Shown here in pieces: positions 11,401-22,459 of a stretch of 64,000 nt of DNA. This DNA comes from Dioszegia crocea (lineage: Eukaryota; Basidiomycota; Tremellomycetes; Tremellales; Bulleribasidiaceae): assembly GCA_001600615.1 (NCBI GenBank), contig BCKK01000010.1, forward strand, positions 807,092 to 871,091, given 5' to 3'. A model generated the notes under the pieces. That model worked only from the letters and a program-made list of their open reading frames with translations. It was not told where the DNA came from and did not search any database. Numbering within the stretch: the stretch's first letter is position 1; each line of letters begins with the position of its first letter. A program made the translations under genes and the position numbers.

Positions 11401-14028
11401 TTGTCAACTCAGGGCGGCCATGATCTGGGTCAGGGGTCAGGGAGGCGGCAGGGCCAATTACAGAGTCAACAGCGGGCAGATAGGGATTCGGGAGGTGCAA
11501 GTCGGAATACCGAATCGCCCATTTCGGCCAGTGGGAGTCAAGGTTCATTAGCCCGTGTTGCTGCTGGACCTAGTGGGTCTGGACATCGGCCTCAACCGTC
11601 TGCGGGCAGTAGCACGACTAGCGTGGCGTATCAGCGGACGGAGAGTGATGCGGGGAGTGGAAAGGGAGGGAATCGGGCGAGTACGATGATGCTGGGCTTC
11701 TTTGGACGGGGTAATAAGTCCAACGATAATGAAAGTGATGGTGAGTTTTGATCTAGGTTCTCCTGAGCGGGGGCTGATCCGCAGCACGCGCAAAGGACAG
11801 AGGAGAGAAACCTGAGAAATCCAAGATCATGAAGGAGCGGGGTAATCGAAAACTCGCCAAACTGCTCGGAGAGGATGCAGCACGAGCGGCCTCAAAAATC
11901 ATCACGCCTCCTCCTGGTTCTGCATCCTTCGGCCACCAACAACAACAACCACTCCTTCAACGTCAAATATCCCAATCGCAGAGTCCGAACTTGTATGATG
12001 GCCGAACTCCACTCTCGGGTTCATTCGCCTCTATCCCTCCGTCACAGCATGCTGAGACTCCTTGGTACCTGGCCGAAGATTATGGGCCGGAGGATATTGT
12101 TTTTGACGACAAGGGCGGTGTGAAGGCTGGCACTCTCAAGGCGCTTGTGGCTAGGTTGACGCCTCATGAATCTGCCGGTGAGTTTTCGGGTCTTGCTTGA
12201 TTGGAGAGGCGGTGCTGATTATCCAGACACGTCCTTCTTCCAAGCCTTCATGCTTACCTTTCGATCATTTACCAGTGGTGATCGGCTCTTCGATCTCTTA
12301 TCTGATCGACATCATATCCAGCCGCCAGAAGGGATGGATGAGATGCAGGAGGCGGACTGGGTTAAGCTCAAGCAGACCCCTATCAGGCTGAGGTGAACTT
12401 TTTGCCTTTCACTTTCAAATCCTGTGGACGTTTGCTAATCGATACAGAGTCACAAACGTCATTCGTGCCTGGTTAGATGTCCATTTTATGGTCGATCAGG
12501 ATATGGAGATGCTGGATAAATTCGAAAGGTTCGCCAAGGAGAGTATGGTGGATACGACTGGCGAGATGTTGGGGATGCTATCAAAGACACTCCTTAGCCT
12601 TATCGCTCGTAGAGTAAGTGATCCCTTTGGAACCCGGACATTCGCTGATTCATCAGCGCCGCGGTGAAGATCCCAGCCAGCGCCGGATTTTATCTGGCGG
12701 CTCACTCTCCCCTCCCGCCCCACTCTTACCCCGAATCTCAGGCCGTCAACTCCAACTTACCGATATACCCCCGCTTGAATTCGCACGTCAACTCACCATT
12801 ATTGAATTCAATAATTTCCAAAAGATTCGACCCGTCGAATGTCTGCATAAACTCTGGACGGCGGAGGATGAGACTAAGGCGAGGAATGTGAGGCTGGTTA
12901 TTCATACGGCGAATAAACTGGCGGCTTGGATTGGGCTGTTGGTTTTGCAGCCTAAGGATGCCAAGAGTCGGGCATCTTTGATGAAGTATTTTATACAATG
13001 TGCTACGGTGAGTTTGCTAAGCGGGTGCTAGGTCGGGCGGGAGACGTGGGGTATTGTGGCATTCGGGAATATTGCTGATTTACAGGAACTTCGCAATATC
13101 AACAACTTCTCTTCCATGGCCGGTATCATTGCTGGGCTTAACGCTGCGCCCGTCGACCGACTCAAGCGGACAAAAGAGCAGTTGTCGTCTAAATCGACTC
13201 AGATGAAGGAGGATTTAGACCGGACGATGGATTCGAGCAAAAACTTTGCCAATTACAAAGATATGCTGAAGACTATCAATCCACCTTGTGTTCCTTTCCT
13301 CGGTAAGTCATTTCTGCTTCTACACCTTACAGCGGCTAACTCTCAGGCTTTTACCTCTCTGCCCTGACCTTTATCGAAGATGGGAATAAGGACATTATGA
13401 AACGTACCACCCCAAATTCAGGAATGCCTAATTCCGCCTCGTCCTCCTCCCTATCCTCAGGCCTTTCTCCCGGCTTCAGCATCAATCGCTCCCCCATCCA
13501 ACCCCTTACCGCATCTACCACTGCCACACCTTCATCCGCCATAACCACCACCACTTCAACCGCCACTCCTGATCCGAACGCCCCACCCAAAGAACCCCTT
13601 ATCAACTTTTTCAAACGGAGCCTTTCGGCTGAAATCCTGCGTGATATCCAGCAGTATCAATCTCAGCCATATAACCTTGCTAAGTGTCGGCCGGTGTATG
13701 AGTTCTTGGTTCATGGGCTGGAGAAGGTGGAGACTGGCGGAGCGGGGAATGATCTATACGAGCGGAGTCTGTTGTTGGAGCCGAGGGAGAGAGAGGAGGA
13801 AAGAATGTAAGTTTCATCTCTCTTTCCACCACTTCGTCTACCTTCTTTCAATTCCTTCTTTGTTCTTCAGACATGGCGCGCGTTGTGAGGGCATTTGGTT
13901 GACGTCATTTTCAGCCGAGGCAAGCGCTGATCGCTGTTTAGACAGAGAATGCTACATGACTCGGTGAGCTTTTTTGGCCGGACCATCTTTCCATGGACGA
14001 TCAGCTGACGACGTAGGGCTTCATCTAG
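8481..14028 (+). CDS. CDC25: Ras guanine-nucleotide exchange factor with SH3 and WW-like domains (Cdc25 type)
   Basis: Ten exons: 8481-9626, 9673-11740, 11785-12177, 12227-12392, 12448-12613, 12657-13007, 13086-13302, 13347-13806, 13942-13963, 14017-14028. They give 1666 aa with all phases closing. An SH3 domain lies at about residues 93-150 (ALFDFEASN, GWWDGMLGNARGWFPSNYV). Two WW-like modules follow (VYYHNTHTGEDSWDLP near 383; DGLQWFYVNRLTGQESFDFP near 435). The N-terminal REM domain is at about 1165-1315 (FMLTFRSF) and the catalytic RasGEF domain from about 1355 to the end (PLEFARQLTIIEFNNFQKI, NFSSMAGIIAGLNAAPV, PPCVPFLGFYLSAL, NLAKCRPVYEF). It should load GTP on Ras and feed the cAMP/PKA pathway. 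The last two exons are tiny (22 and 12 nt) and were placed to give the family-typical ending RIQRMLHDSGFI. Confidence 0.92.
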
Positions 14029-14358
14029 TACTGCTTTGCTCTAGTCATTACTATTCAACCCGCATCGACTTCGCGCATGAACCTGCTATAATACATATTG
14101 ACTTCTCGCTATAATTGTTGGGTATTTTGGGCTATAGTATAGGCTTGACTTGATGAATATACTTTGGGATGTGGCCTCGCTGTTCATGCCCTCTGCGAGG
14201 CTTACTTGGAATGAGCAGGTACTCAAAGTGCAATATGCCGCAATGATGCTCCGAGAAGGGGCCGCATATATGCATCGCATCAAGCTTACACGTGAGTCGT
14301 GCCTGGCAGATTACAGTCAAAGACAGTCAATCACTGATAATTGTTCGTACAATCCACA
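14029..14358. other. Intergenic region upstream of Zn2Cys6 regulator 1
   Basis: 330 bp, A/T-richer than its surroundings, with no gene and no copy of the TCGGGAGG motif found in the downstream cluster promoters. Confidence 0.4.
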
Positions 14359-16911
14359 ATGGCTCACACAGATAATCAGCGACACTCAAATGCGGGACTA
14401 GGCGGAGGCGAGTCGATGCAGATTAGTGCGGGCCCCAGCCAATCGACGGCGGATCGGAGCAAAGCCAGACGGGCGTGTGATGGTTGCAGGGCTCGCCGGC
14501 TGAAGTGAGCAATATCCCTTGGGGTCCAAAAACCGCGAAGAGCTCATACCCACGTCAGATGCATATACGATCTTGAGAATACAGCGTGTGAGCGTTGCAC
14601 GCGCTCAGGCGTACTATGTGAAGCTACCAAGCCGCCGCCCACAGACACTCGGCCTCGAAATAAGCGCGTCCGCCAGAAGCCAGAAATCAGAAAGGGAGGC
14701 CATTTCGAGAGTCCTCCTGCCAACTCCCAAACACGAGAGATGACATATACCGGCGCTGAAGGCGATGCAGGATCTACTCAGGGTCCTGAACCTAGATACC
14801 TGGGTGCGTCGTATCTAAAATCTTGCTCTACCAATACTGACAATCAGGGTCTACATCGTTGTCAAGTCTCGCGGCCGCTTTCCCTTTGATTCGTAGAACT
14901 ATCACGGATAATCTAGCGGGTCTAGACCGCCATCACTCGCATCACCGAGTTGATCTACCGGAATCTGGAGAGCATGTTGTTTTGATAAGCTGGGACGGCA
15001 GCATTGGAGATCGGACAGATGACGATTCGAGATCTGGCTTGGATTTGAAGACGGAGGGGGAGCTTGCCGGGTCAGTTGCCAGTCACAGTATACTGTTGTC
15101 CTGTGAGTTATCATCTGCTGTTATAGTGATGTGCTGACATGTCCAGTGATGCAATCCTACGGGACCAACTTCCTGCCGCTCTATCCGGTCCTGTCTCTCG
15201 CCGAGCTGTGTTCACTCGAATCCAGCTTAGCTCTGGCCTTCCCTTCGCTCAAGCCACATCCTCCGCCCACCCCAATTAGCAACTCATTGGGGAAACTCAT
15301 AGTGTGTTCTATTGCCGCCTTGTCTCGAGCGGTGCCAAGGGCGATATCCGAAAGCCTACTTGTGACCCTGGGTGCTAGGCTAGACGGTCCGGAGGGGATT
15401 CATCTAACGCAGACGAGTAGTTTGGGCAATATCCAGCTCCAGCTACTGTTGGGAGTCAGTGCGGAGCTGCACTCCAGATCGACCTGTAAAGGGGGAAGCA
15501 GAAGCTGGCTGATGATCGGATCAGCTATCCGAATGGCGATGGATATGGTGAGTTCCCAACCAGTATGGTTTTTGCGCCTATAACTGACAGGCAGGGACTG
15601 CATCGTAACTTGCAATGCTGGAACATACCGGATCACCAACTTCTTCGAAGACGTAGAGTCTGGGCCGCAGCTATCACCGCCGATAGATGGTACGCCCTGT
15701 CATTCGGTCAGCCGATGGTCATCAATTTCCTCGACTGCGATGCGCTAGAACCTTGCGTATTTGCCGATCACCACAGTGAAGATGGCGATGAAGCAGAGCG
15801 CCCATTCGAGATGCATGTCCAGGTCACCAAAGTGAGCGAAAGCATGGACAATCACTGACCGACTCAGCTCAGTATCCTAGTCGGACGAGCCAGTGAGATA
15901 CATTGAATTCAGCCGCAAACTCAGAGCTGACTCTCAAGTAAGAAACGCTTACAGCCCATCGGCTCTGGCTATGTCTTCCGACTCAATCATCGAGCAGCTC
16001 CATCAGGACATCTTCTTGTGGAAGGAGGATCTGCCTCGTATCTTGCGGCTGGACTCGGAGCTGAGGAATCCGCCAGCTGGGCTCCTGCATCTCTCTTACG
16101 CTTGCTTGGAAGTGAGTCAATATCGTGTCTGTGCAGCATCAAGCTCATCAAACAGGTCGTCTTTGTCAGTGATACAGCTGCCGACAATGCGGTCTCAGGA
16201 TCTGACGGTATAGCTTCTAAGCTTCCTTCGCCCCAGGAAACCTATCCCTTCGGCGATAACATACAGACCGGACCAATCTGCTTGGTCCAATGCCATACTT
16301 CGAACTAGAGAAGCTATAAGGTGGTGCGCGACCGATGGCGCATTCGCCTTAGACACCTGGTTTATCGGTACGTATCGCTCCCGAAATATCGCTAACTACC
16401 TCAGGGTTCTATTCCCTCACCTGGTGCTTCTTCGCTCAAGCTTATCAGTACAACACGACTCGAGATCCGATTGCTCTTGAGAGTATGCAGGCTGCCGAGG
16501 TGTGTTTCCAGGCATGGGGAGACCGTGCCAGGGGAGGACCAGATTGGGATGATTCGCTCCGAGCTAAAGTGAGGAAGTCAGGGATTTGCAAAGCTTATCT
16601 TGCAGGTGATACGACTGATTAGCTTCCTCACGGAGTCGGCCTCGACAGCACACGTCGACGAATCTTTCGCTGAAGGCAGCACTTCCTCGAGGCTATCGCA
16701 AAATGTCAACAATCTCGTCGATCCACCATTCAATCCCTTCTGGTTTCTGACTGATCCTACCCTTGGCGATAATGGATCTTCTTCTACAGAGGGAGTGTTC
16801 AACGATCAATCAATCTACGCTGGGATGGGAGGATTTGATTCGGAGGCAGGCGGGTTCCAGGGCAGTCTAGAACAACTTTGGTTTGAAGAGCAACCTTTGG
16901 GAATGTGGTGA
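14359..16911 (+). CDS. Zn2Cys6 fungal transcription factor 1
   Basis: Eleven exons: 14359-14504, 14559-14803, 14848-15102, 15147-15547, 15595-15831, 15868-15892, 15939-16111, 16156-16164, 16214-16367, 16405-16568, 16606-16911, giving 704 aa. The binuclear cluster is at about residues 43-72: ACDGCRARRLKC, then ENTACERC and SGVLCE, six Cys with the usual spacing and an intron in the middle. A basic tail (KPPPTDTRPRNKRVRQK) follows. The rest is a fungal_trans-type regulatory region (NLQCWNIPDHQLLRRRRVWAAA, LWKEDLPRIL, REAIRWCATDGAFAL). The short exons around 15868-16213, including a 9-nt one, were chosen because they keep an open frame through this region; that part is the least certain. It lies directly upstream of the aldolase/permease/aminotransferase genes, so it is a candidate local regulator. 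Confidence 0.78.
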
Positions 16912-17259
16912 TCGATTTATCCTTAGATGTTGTACATGTAACGCAGCCGATTGTCAGCAATGCAGGTCACATTCTCTGCTCTCTGACGATGCATTGCTGT
17001 CCCAACTCAGGTTGCCAGGCTCTTAAACAGAGCCAGGACAGGCACTCTGAGGACCCGGGCCGAAAAACGCCGACTTACGGCATTGTCGGGAGGCCCCCGA
17101 AAGGACCGGGGGTCCACCCGAGTTGCAGTCCCTTCCCTTCCACCTTGTTCATACTCGTACATGACCAGATGATGGGGTACCATACGGGATGTTCGACTCA
17201 TGCACTCTGTTACCACCAGACAATACTTGGAAATACCCGCCAGCTTAACTCATCTCAGA
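16912..17259. promoter_or_regulatory. Aldolase promoter with GC-rich palindromes
   Basis: 348 bp between regulator 1 and the aldolase. It holds a palindrome TCGGGAGGCCCCCGA at 17086-17100 (arms TCGGG/CCCGA) and GGACCGGGGGTCC at 17103-17115 (arms GGACC/GGTCC). The 8-mer TCGGGAGG in the first recurs three times in the permease/aminotransferase promoter. Binding by the neighbouring Zn2Cys6 protein is inference. Confidence 0.45.
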
Positions 17260-18233
17260 ATGGCCACAGCGAAGCACGCACTCATCAATGGGCTTAGGCA
17301 GAGCAAGCCGCTGTTTGGCACCTTCATGATGCTCTCGTCTGGTCGGACCGCTCAGGTCATAGCTCAAACTGAACTAGATGTGAGTGCGATTTCCTGGATG
17401 AGTAGACCATGCTGATCTTCCAGACCATCATTATTGATTGCGAGCACGGTATGTACAGGCCCAAACTTTGGCTGGGCAGTGTAGAGCTATGTGTCGCGCT
17501 GATCCTGTCAGGTAATATCGACGATAGAGATATGCACGATGCAGTGCTGGCAGTGAGCTCTTGTGGCGTTTCTCCCGTGGTCCGAGTACGAGGGGCAGAC
17601 TCCACCCTCATAAAGCGCGCACTCGACGCTGGGGCACAGTACGTATCCTCAACTGCGCCGTATTGGTGCTGCACTGACCCATGTAGCGGCTTGATGGTGC
17701 CGATGATCAATACTGCTGAGGAAGCCTCCCTTATCGTTCGAGCTTCTAAGTTTCCCCCACTCGGCATTCGAGGACAGGGCTCTCCTTTCGCTTCCATCGC
17801 ACTAGGAATGACAACTCCGGAATATCTCCTCAAGGCAAATACCACCTTGATGACCATTGTCCAAATTGAGACGGCGGAGGCGGTGCGTAATGTGGATTCG
17901 ATAGCGGCAGTTGCGGGCGTAGGTAAGTCTGATTATTTTGAATCAGCACTTATGCGAACAGATATGCTATTTATTGGGCCGAACGATCTAGCGTTTTCCT
18001 TGCTTGGCTATACACCCGCCAAGTCCACCGAGCCGGTATTTACGGACGCTATCGACAAAGTGGTCGCTGCTTGTAAGAGGCATGGGAAGATGGTGGGGAC
18101 TTTGGTGTCCACAGGCGAACAGGCGGCGGAAGCTGGCAAGCGGTTCGACTTGGTCGCGATAGGGGGCGATGTCAAAGCGCTTACATGGTGGTTCACCGAT
18201 CAGCTAGCTCGTGCACGGGATACTACCATATGA
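17260..18233 (+). CDS. HpcH/HpaI-family aldolase (2-oxo-acid aldolase)
   Basis: Five exons (17260-17379, 17424-17448, 17512-17638, 17687-17922, 17962-18233) give 259 aa, the usual length for this class II aldolase family. Visible hallmarks are IIIDCEHG (base His after the acidic residue), SPVVRVRG (substrate Arg), GLMVPMINTAEEA, QIETAEAV (metal Glu) and FIGPNDLAFSLLG (metal Asp). These enzymes use a divalent metal to cleave or form 4-hydroxy-2-oxo acids, giving pyruvate plus an aldehyde; the exact substrate cannot be read from sequence. It sits between a Zn2Cys6 regulator and a convergent amino-acid permease. Together with the aminotransferase next door, this suggests cleavage of an oxo acid made by transamination. 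No targeting signal is seen, so it is probably cytosolic. Confidence 0.88.
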
Positions 18234-18543
18234 GAGATGTATTCGTTTTGTCATTCGATCCGAAATGAGTAGAGTATGGAGCAGAAATTGGAATGTCAGT
18301 CATTTGTCACAGCCCAGTTGTACTTATGCTACAATGGAAGAAGTATGGTGCAATCCACGTCGATGGTCACAGAGACTCGCGACATTTGAGGAAGAGACTC
18401 TTCCCCGAATCTCTGACAAAGGGCCAAAGTGAGAAATGCTTCGCGTTGGGCAAGAATACATGTAGTAACACTGTCTAGAAATAATGTCTCCACCTTGACA
18501 TCGAGATGTCCACCCTACAACAGTCCCCGCCGCCGGGCCTTGC
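18234..18543. other. Convergent 3' intergenic region
   Basis: 310 bp between the stop codons of the aldolase (+) and the permease (-). It holds only 3' ends; no gene or repeat seen. Confidence 0.4.
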
Positions 18544-20652
18544 CTACCAGTTCTTCAGATACTGTACGACCGTGTACTTCACACGAGCATGCCAAGGTAG
18601 ACTAGCGTAGTTGGGATCGACGTAATCCTCATCAGGTGTGTCGATAAGGTCGACTCCTCCGCTAACGAGATCGATCTCCAAAAGGGTCCGGGGTTTGACT
18701 TTTTTGATGACTGTGCGAATCAGCGATAGTCCACAGCCGCAAGACAACAATGACTCACTCCTGTAACCGACATACGAGACGCCAAAGATGGCAAAGCCGA
18801 TGTAATGTGTGATGAATGCCGCTAGATCGAAAGGCATGAACGAGTCAAAGCCCTTAAAGAAGCACACGACGCAGGTGAAGCAAAGGGCGACGTATGAGAA
18901 GTACGGTTGGAAGGGTGCAGTCCAAGGGAGCGTATCGCGAGATATGCCCTGCGCGTTCATTGCGCGCATCATAGCAATATGACTTGACAGAATACATATC
19001 TACGAATCAGCATGCGGTAGCACACGGGTGTGAAAAGACTTACCCAAGCGATACCACCGAGCAAGGTGATGGCGGAAGTGAGGTAGTTGAAAATTTTGAG
19101 CGCGCCGGTATTAGACACAAGGTAGGCCAGAAGCATGAATGGCGCAGTCACCATGAAAGCGGCCCTATTGACATCAGTACAGAGCGGGCGGTAGTGTTTG
19201 ATGCGATGGACTCACCATGGGACACCCCTCTTTGTACATCGAGTGAAGAATCTGGGCGCGTGTCCGTCTAGAGCCATACCGTACAGTGTTCGAGAGCTGA
19301 TGTACTGGTCTGAGTTGGCGGATGACATGGTAAACACAATAAGACTTGAAGTCAGCTATGTAGATTGGGCAAGACTCACGCTGCATTGGCAATTGCGGGA
19401 ACAATCTTGATATTGGCGGCTTTGATAGCGACGACAAAGGGCGATGCGGCTGCGCCAGCAGCAGTACCGGCAGCAGCGGCAGCAACGAGCTCAGGTCTGA
19501 CACATCAGTCTCGATAGCAGACTTCTCACCCTGATCGGACTCACGAAGATGAATCCACAGCCATACCCAGAACAAAGACACCAAAGATGTAGAAGAAGGC
19601 AATGCGGAAGAATGTCTTCTTGATTGCCGCTGGTACAGCCTTTCGAGGATTCTGACGATTAGCCATTGGTCCGGTGGAAGGAAATCTAGCCTAGCTCACC
19701 TTGGCTTCTCCGACCGTCACACCCACAATCTCACATCCCATATAGGCGAAAAGTGCGAGGACGAGAGCATTGACGAAACCGAGGAATTTGCCGACGTCGC
19801 CCTCGAGTTTGTAGGCCTTGAATGCTTTCCCGTTCTGCCAGTATGTGAAACCCAGCCTGGGCTGTCCGGGTATGCCGCCAAGGTCGATGATGAGTGTCAA
19901 AAGAATCAATCCGGCAAATGCGATAATCTTGATGAAGGAGAACCAAAATCTATGCAAGTCAGCGTTGACCTACGACTCCGGATCTATAGACTCACTCTAG
20001 TTCGCCGAACCACTCTATCCCCAACATGTTGATGATCACAACAAAGACAATGGCGCACGTCACCCAAGCGGCACCGTTTATGTCGGCGTTCCAAAACCGG
20101 ATGACCAGCGAGAAGGCCACAATCTGAGCAGGACTGGCGATGAGGTACTGAATATCAGCCCAGCCTTGGACAGGCTTACCTTGCATAGGTATACGACAGC
20201 GGTAGCGAAGCCGAAAGCTTCATCGACACATCGCGAGGCGTGGCCGGCGAAACCTTTCTTTGTCGGGTATCGGGTTGACATCTCGCCCAAGGCACACATC
20301 ACACCCAGACATCTATCCATCAGTATAGGTCAAAGTTGAGCAAGGCATAACTCACGCTGTGCCCATGGTGATGTAAGCGATAAAGAGACTGCCTGGACCG
20401 GAGCGGGCGAGACTGGTGCCGGACCCAATGATCAATCCGGTACCTGCACATCAGTGTCAAGTCTTGTGAAAGGGTAGACTTGAACATACCGATAGCCCCG
20501 CCGATAGCTATCATGCTCATCTGCCTCCCCTTCAATGCTCGAATGGTCTCCTGCTGCTGAGTGGGAGCCTGTTGCTCCAACTCAGCCACCGAAGCGACTA
20601 CCCCATACTCCTTCTCGTCCACTTTCTCTGTTTCGAAATTTGCGGTTGTCAT
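18544..20652 (-). CDS. Amino-acid permease (APC/YAT family)
   Basis: Eleven exons on the minus strand: 20652-20490, 20443-20356, 20312-20180, 20147-19996, 19949-19700, 19651-19545, 19496-19380, 19344-19216, 19164-19044, 18999-18759, 18710-18544. They give 555 aa in phase. The fungal amino-acid permease signature is clear: RALKGRQMSMIAIGGAIGTG and LIIGSGTSLARSGPGSLF in TM1, ALGEMSTRYPTKKGF, FWNADINGAAWV, FFRIAFFYIFGVFVLG, and SSANSDQYISSRTLYGMA. About twelve membrane segments are present, with an acidic N-terminal cytosolic tail. It should import amino acids by proton symport at the plasma membrane. It shares a 314-bp divergent promoter with the aminotransferase, so the two are probably co-regulated. 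Confidence 0.92.
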
Positions 20653-20966
20653 GAGTCGTGGAGTATATGTTGATGGGGTGGGGGCACATGCTGAGGGGGT
20701 GCTGTTGTCTATACATATACCTACGATAAGGGGTTAGTGAGCTGGGCAGACCTGAGGCCTGAGTATGGTGGCGGCGATATCGGGTGACTCGGGAGGCTCT
20801 TCCAAGCTCGGGAGGCTTTGGTGGAGGCACCTCCCGAGCATCGGGGGATTCGGGTGATCACTTGGCTTATCGCTTTGTCAAGCATCCTATGCATACAGCT
20901 AATAGCAATTACACCTGACTGCTAGATTCGTTATGCTTCTTCATTCCCACTCCAGCAGCTTTCTCA
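20653..20966. promoter_or_regulatory. Divergent promoter, permease / aminotransferase
   Basis: 314 bp driving two divergent genes. CTCGGGAGGCT occurs at 20788-20798 and again at 20807-20817, and the reverse form CCTCCCGAG at 20830-20838. So three TCGGGAGG sites lie within 51 bp, two direct and one inverted, with further CGGGG/CGGGT triplets after them. The same 8-mer is in the aldolase promoter. CGG-containing repeats are what Zn2Cys6 proteins bind; assignment to regulator 1 is inference. Confidence 0.55.
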
Positions 20967-22459
20967 ATGACTGGAACGGTCACCCCAGCAACGTGAATCC
21001 GAGTTTCCCAAGTTGGGTGTCACGCTGATTTAATGATAGCCAAGGCGGGTTTCAGCATGTCCCAGGAGTGAAAGCGGGAGTGTAAGTACAATAGATCCGG
21101 ATGAGGTTGATGAGACAGCATCATCGAGCTCGTAGAGAAGTTCATGGTTGATCCCAATCCCGATAAGGTATGTCTAATCGACGGGCAGTGCTCATTTTTT
21201 AGATTAGCCTGAACGCCGGTACCTACCGTGATGGTAACGGTCAGCCGTATATTCTACCCTCAGTCAAACTCGCCACTGAACGTGCTCAAGCGGCAACGAG
21301 CTATTCACACGAATACCTCGGCATGGGTGGTCTTCCTAAATTCATCACCGGTTCACAGGAGCTAGTTTTCGGCTCGCCTGCCGACCTCGACTGCATCGCC
21401 AGTATTCAGACCATCGGAGGCACAGGTGCCTGTCACCTCGGAGCTGCTTTCCTGCAGGAGTGGTATCATCCCCACCGCAGTGTCTACATTTCGGATCCCT
21501 CTTGGGAGAATCATCAAGGCATCTTCGAGCATGTCGGAAGGCAGACTGAACTCTACCCTTACTGGCGAGCCGATAAACTCGACGTCGATTTCGATGGCAT
21601 GTGTACTACGCTACGATCTGCCTCTCCTGGCTCGATCATTGTGCTGCACGCTTGTGGTCACAATCCCACTGGGGCGGACCTGTCATCAGATCAGTGGCGG
21701 ACTCTGGCGGATGTTATGTCTCTGCGCGGGCATTTTGCCTTTTTCGATTTAGCGTATCAGGGATTTGTATCTGGGTGTCTCGAATTGGACGCTGGGTGAG
21801 TTATTGTAGAAGACTTGTCCGTCCGTTGCTGATGAAGCAGCGCCATTCGGCTCTTTGTTGAGCGAGGAATCCCCCTCCTCGTGGCGCAGAGCTTCTCCAA
21901 GAATGCGGGACTTTACGGCGAACGGCTTGGGGCATTGCACATCGTGTGTCATTCGAGGGAGGCTGCGAGCTTGGTCAGCTCACAGCTGAGATTTCTGAAC
22001 AGGCGAGAGGTGTCCAGCGCGCCGAGGCACGGGGCAGATATTGTGAGTCATTCCGATGTGCTATTTCTATGCTTGAAGCTGAATTCTACAGATGTCTATC
22101 ATATTTAGCGATAAGGCTTTGAGGGATCAGTGGGATCAGGATATGTCTAGGATGGCAAATCGAATCACCAACATCAGATTGCGGCTTGTCGAGCTGTTGC
22201 GCGAACTTAACACACCGGGCAATTGGGATCACATCACCAAACAACGAGGGATGTTCGCGTGAGTTATCTCGTCAAGGATTCGACGGCTTGGCTGATGGTC
22301 AGATACACAGGCTTGAGAGCTGCTCAGTGCGATTATCTTACTCGGTCTCATAGTATATACGTACCTCCTACCGGCCGGATCAGTGTGGCGGGACTGAACG
22401 AGAATAACATTCGGAGGATAGCAGAAGCTATCGATTATGTAGTGAGGAACATCTCCTAG
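20967..22459 (+). CDS. Aspartate-aminotransferase-like PLP enzyme
   Basis: Seven exons (20967-20992, 21040-21081, 21119-21167, 21203-21795, 21841-22042, 22092-22258, 22303-22459) give 411 aa, as usual for fold-type I aspartate aminotransferases. Seen are ELVEKFMVDPNPDKISLNAG, TYRDGNGQPYILPSV, GTGACHLGAAFL, SWENH, HACGHNPTGAD (cofactor and substrate loop), FFDLAYQGF, and QSFSKNAGLYGERLG with the PLP lysine, then GMFAYTGL and RISVAGLNENNI. It exchanges the amino group between an amino acid and 2-oxoglutarate or oxaloacetate. The two short 5' exons were inferred from splice phase; the alternative start at 21144 would lose the N-terminal arm. No mitochondrial presequence is seen, so it is probably cytosolic. 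Confidence 0.88.
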
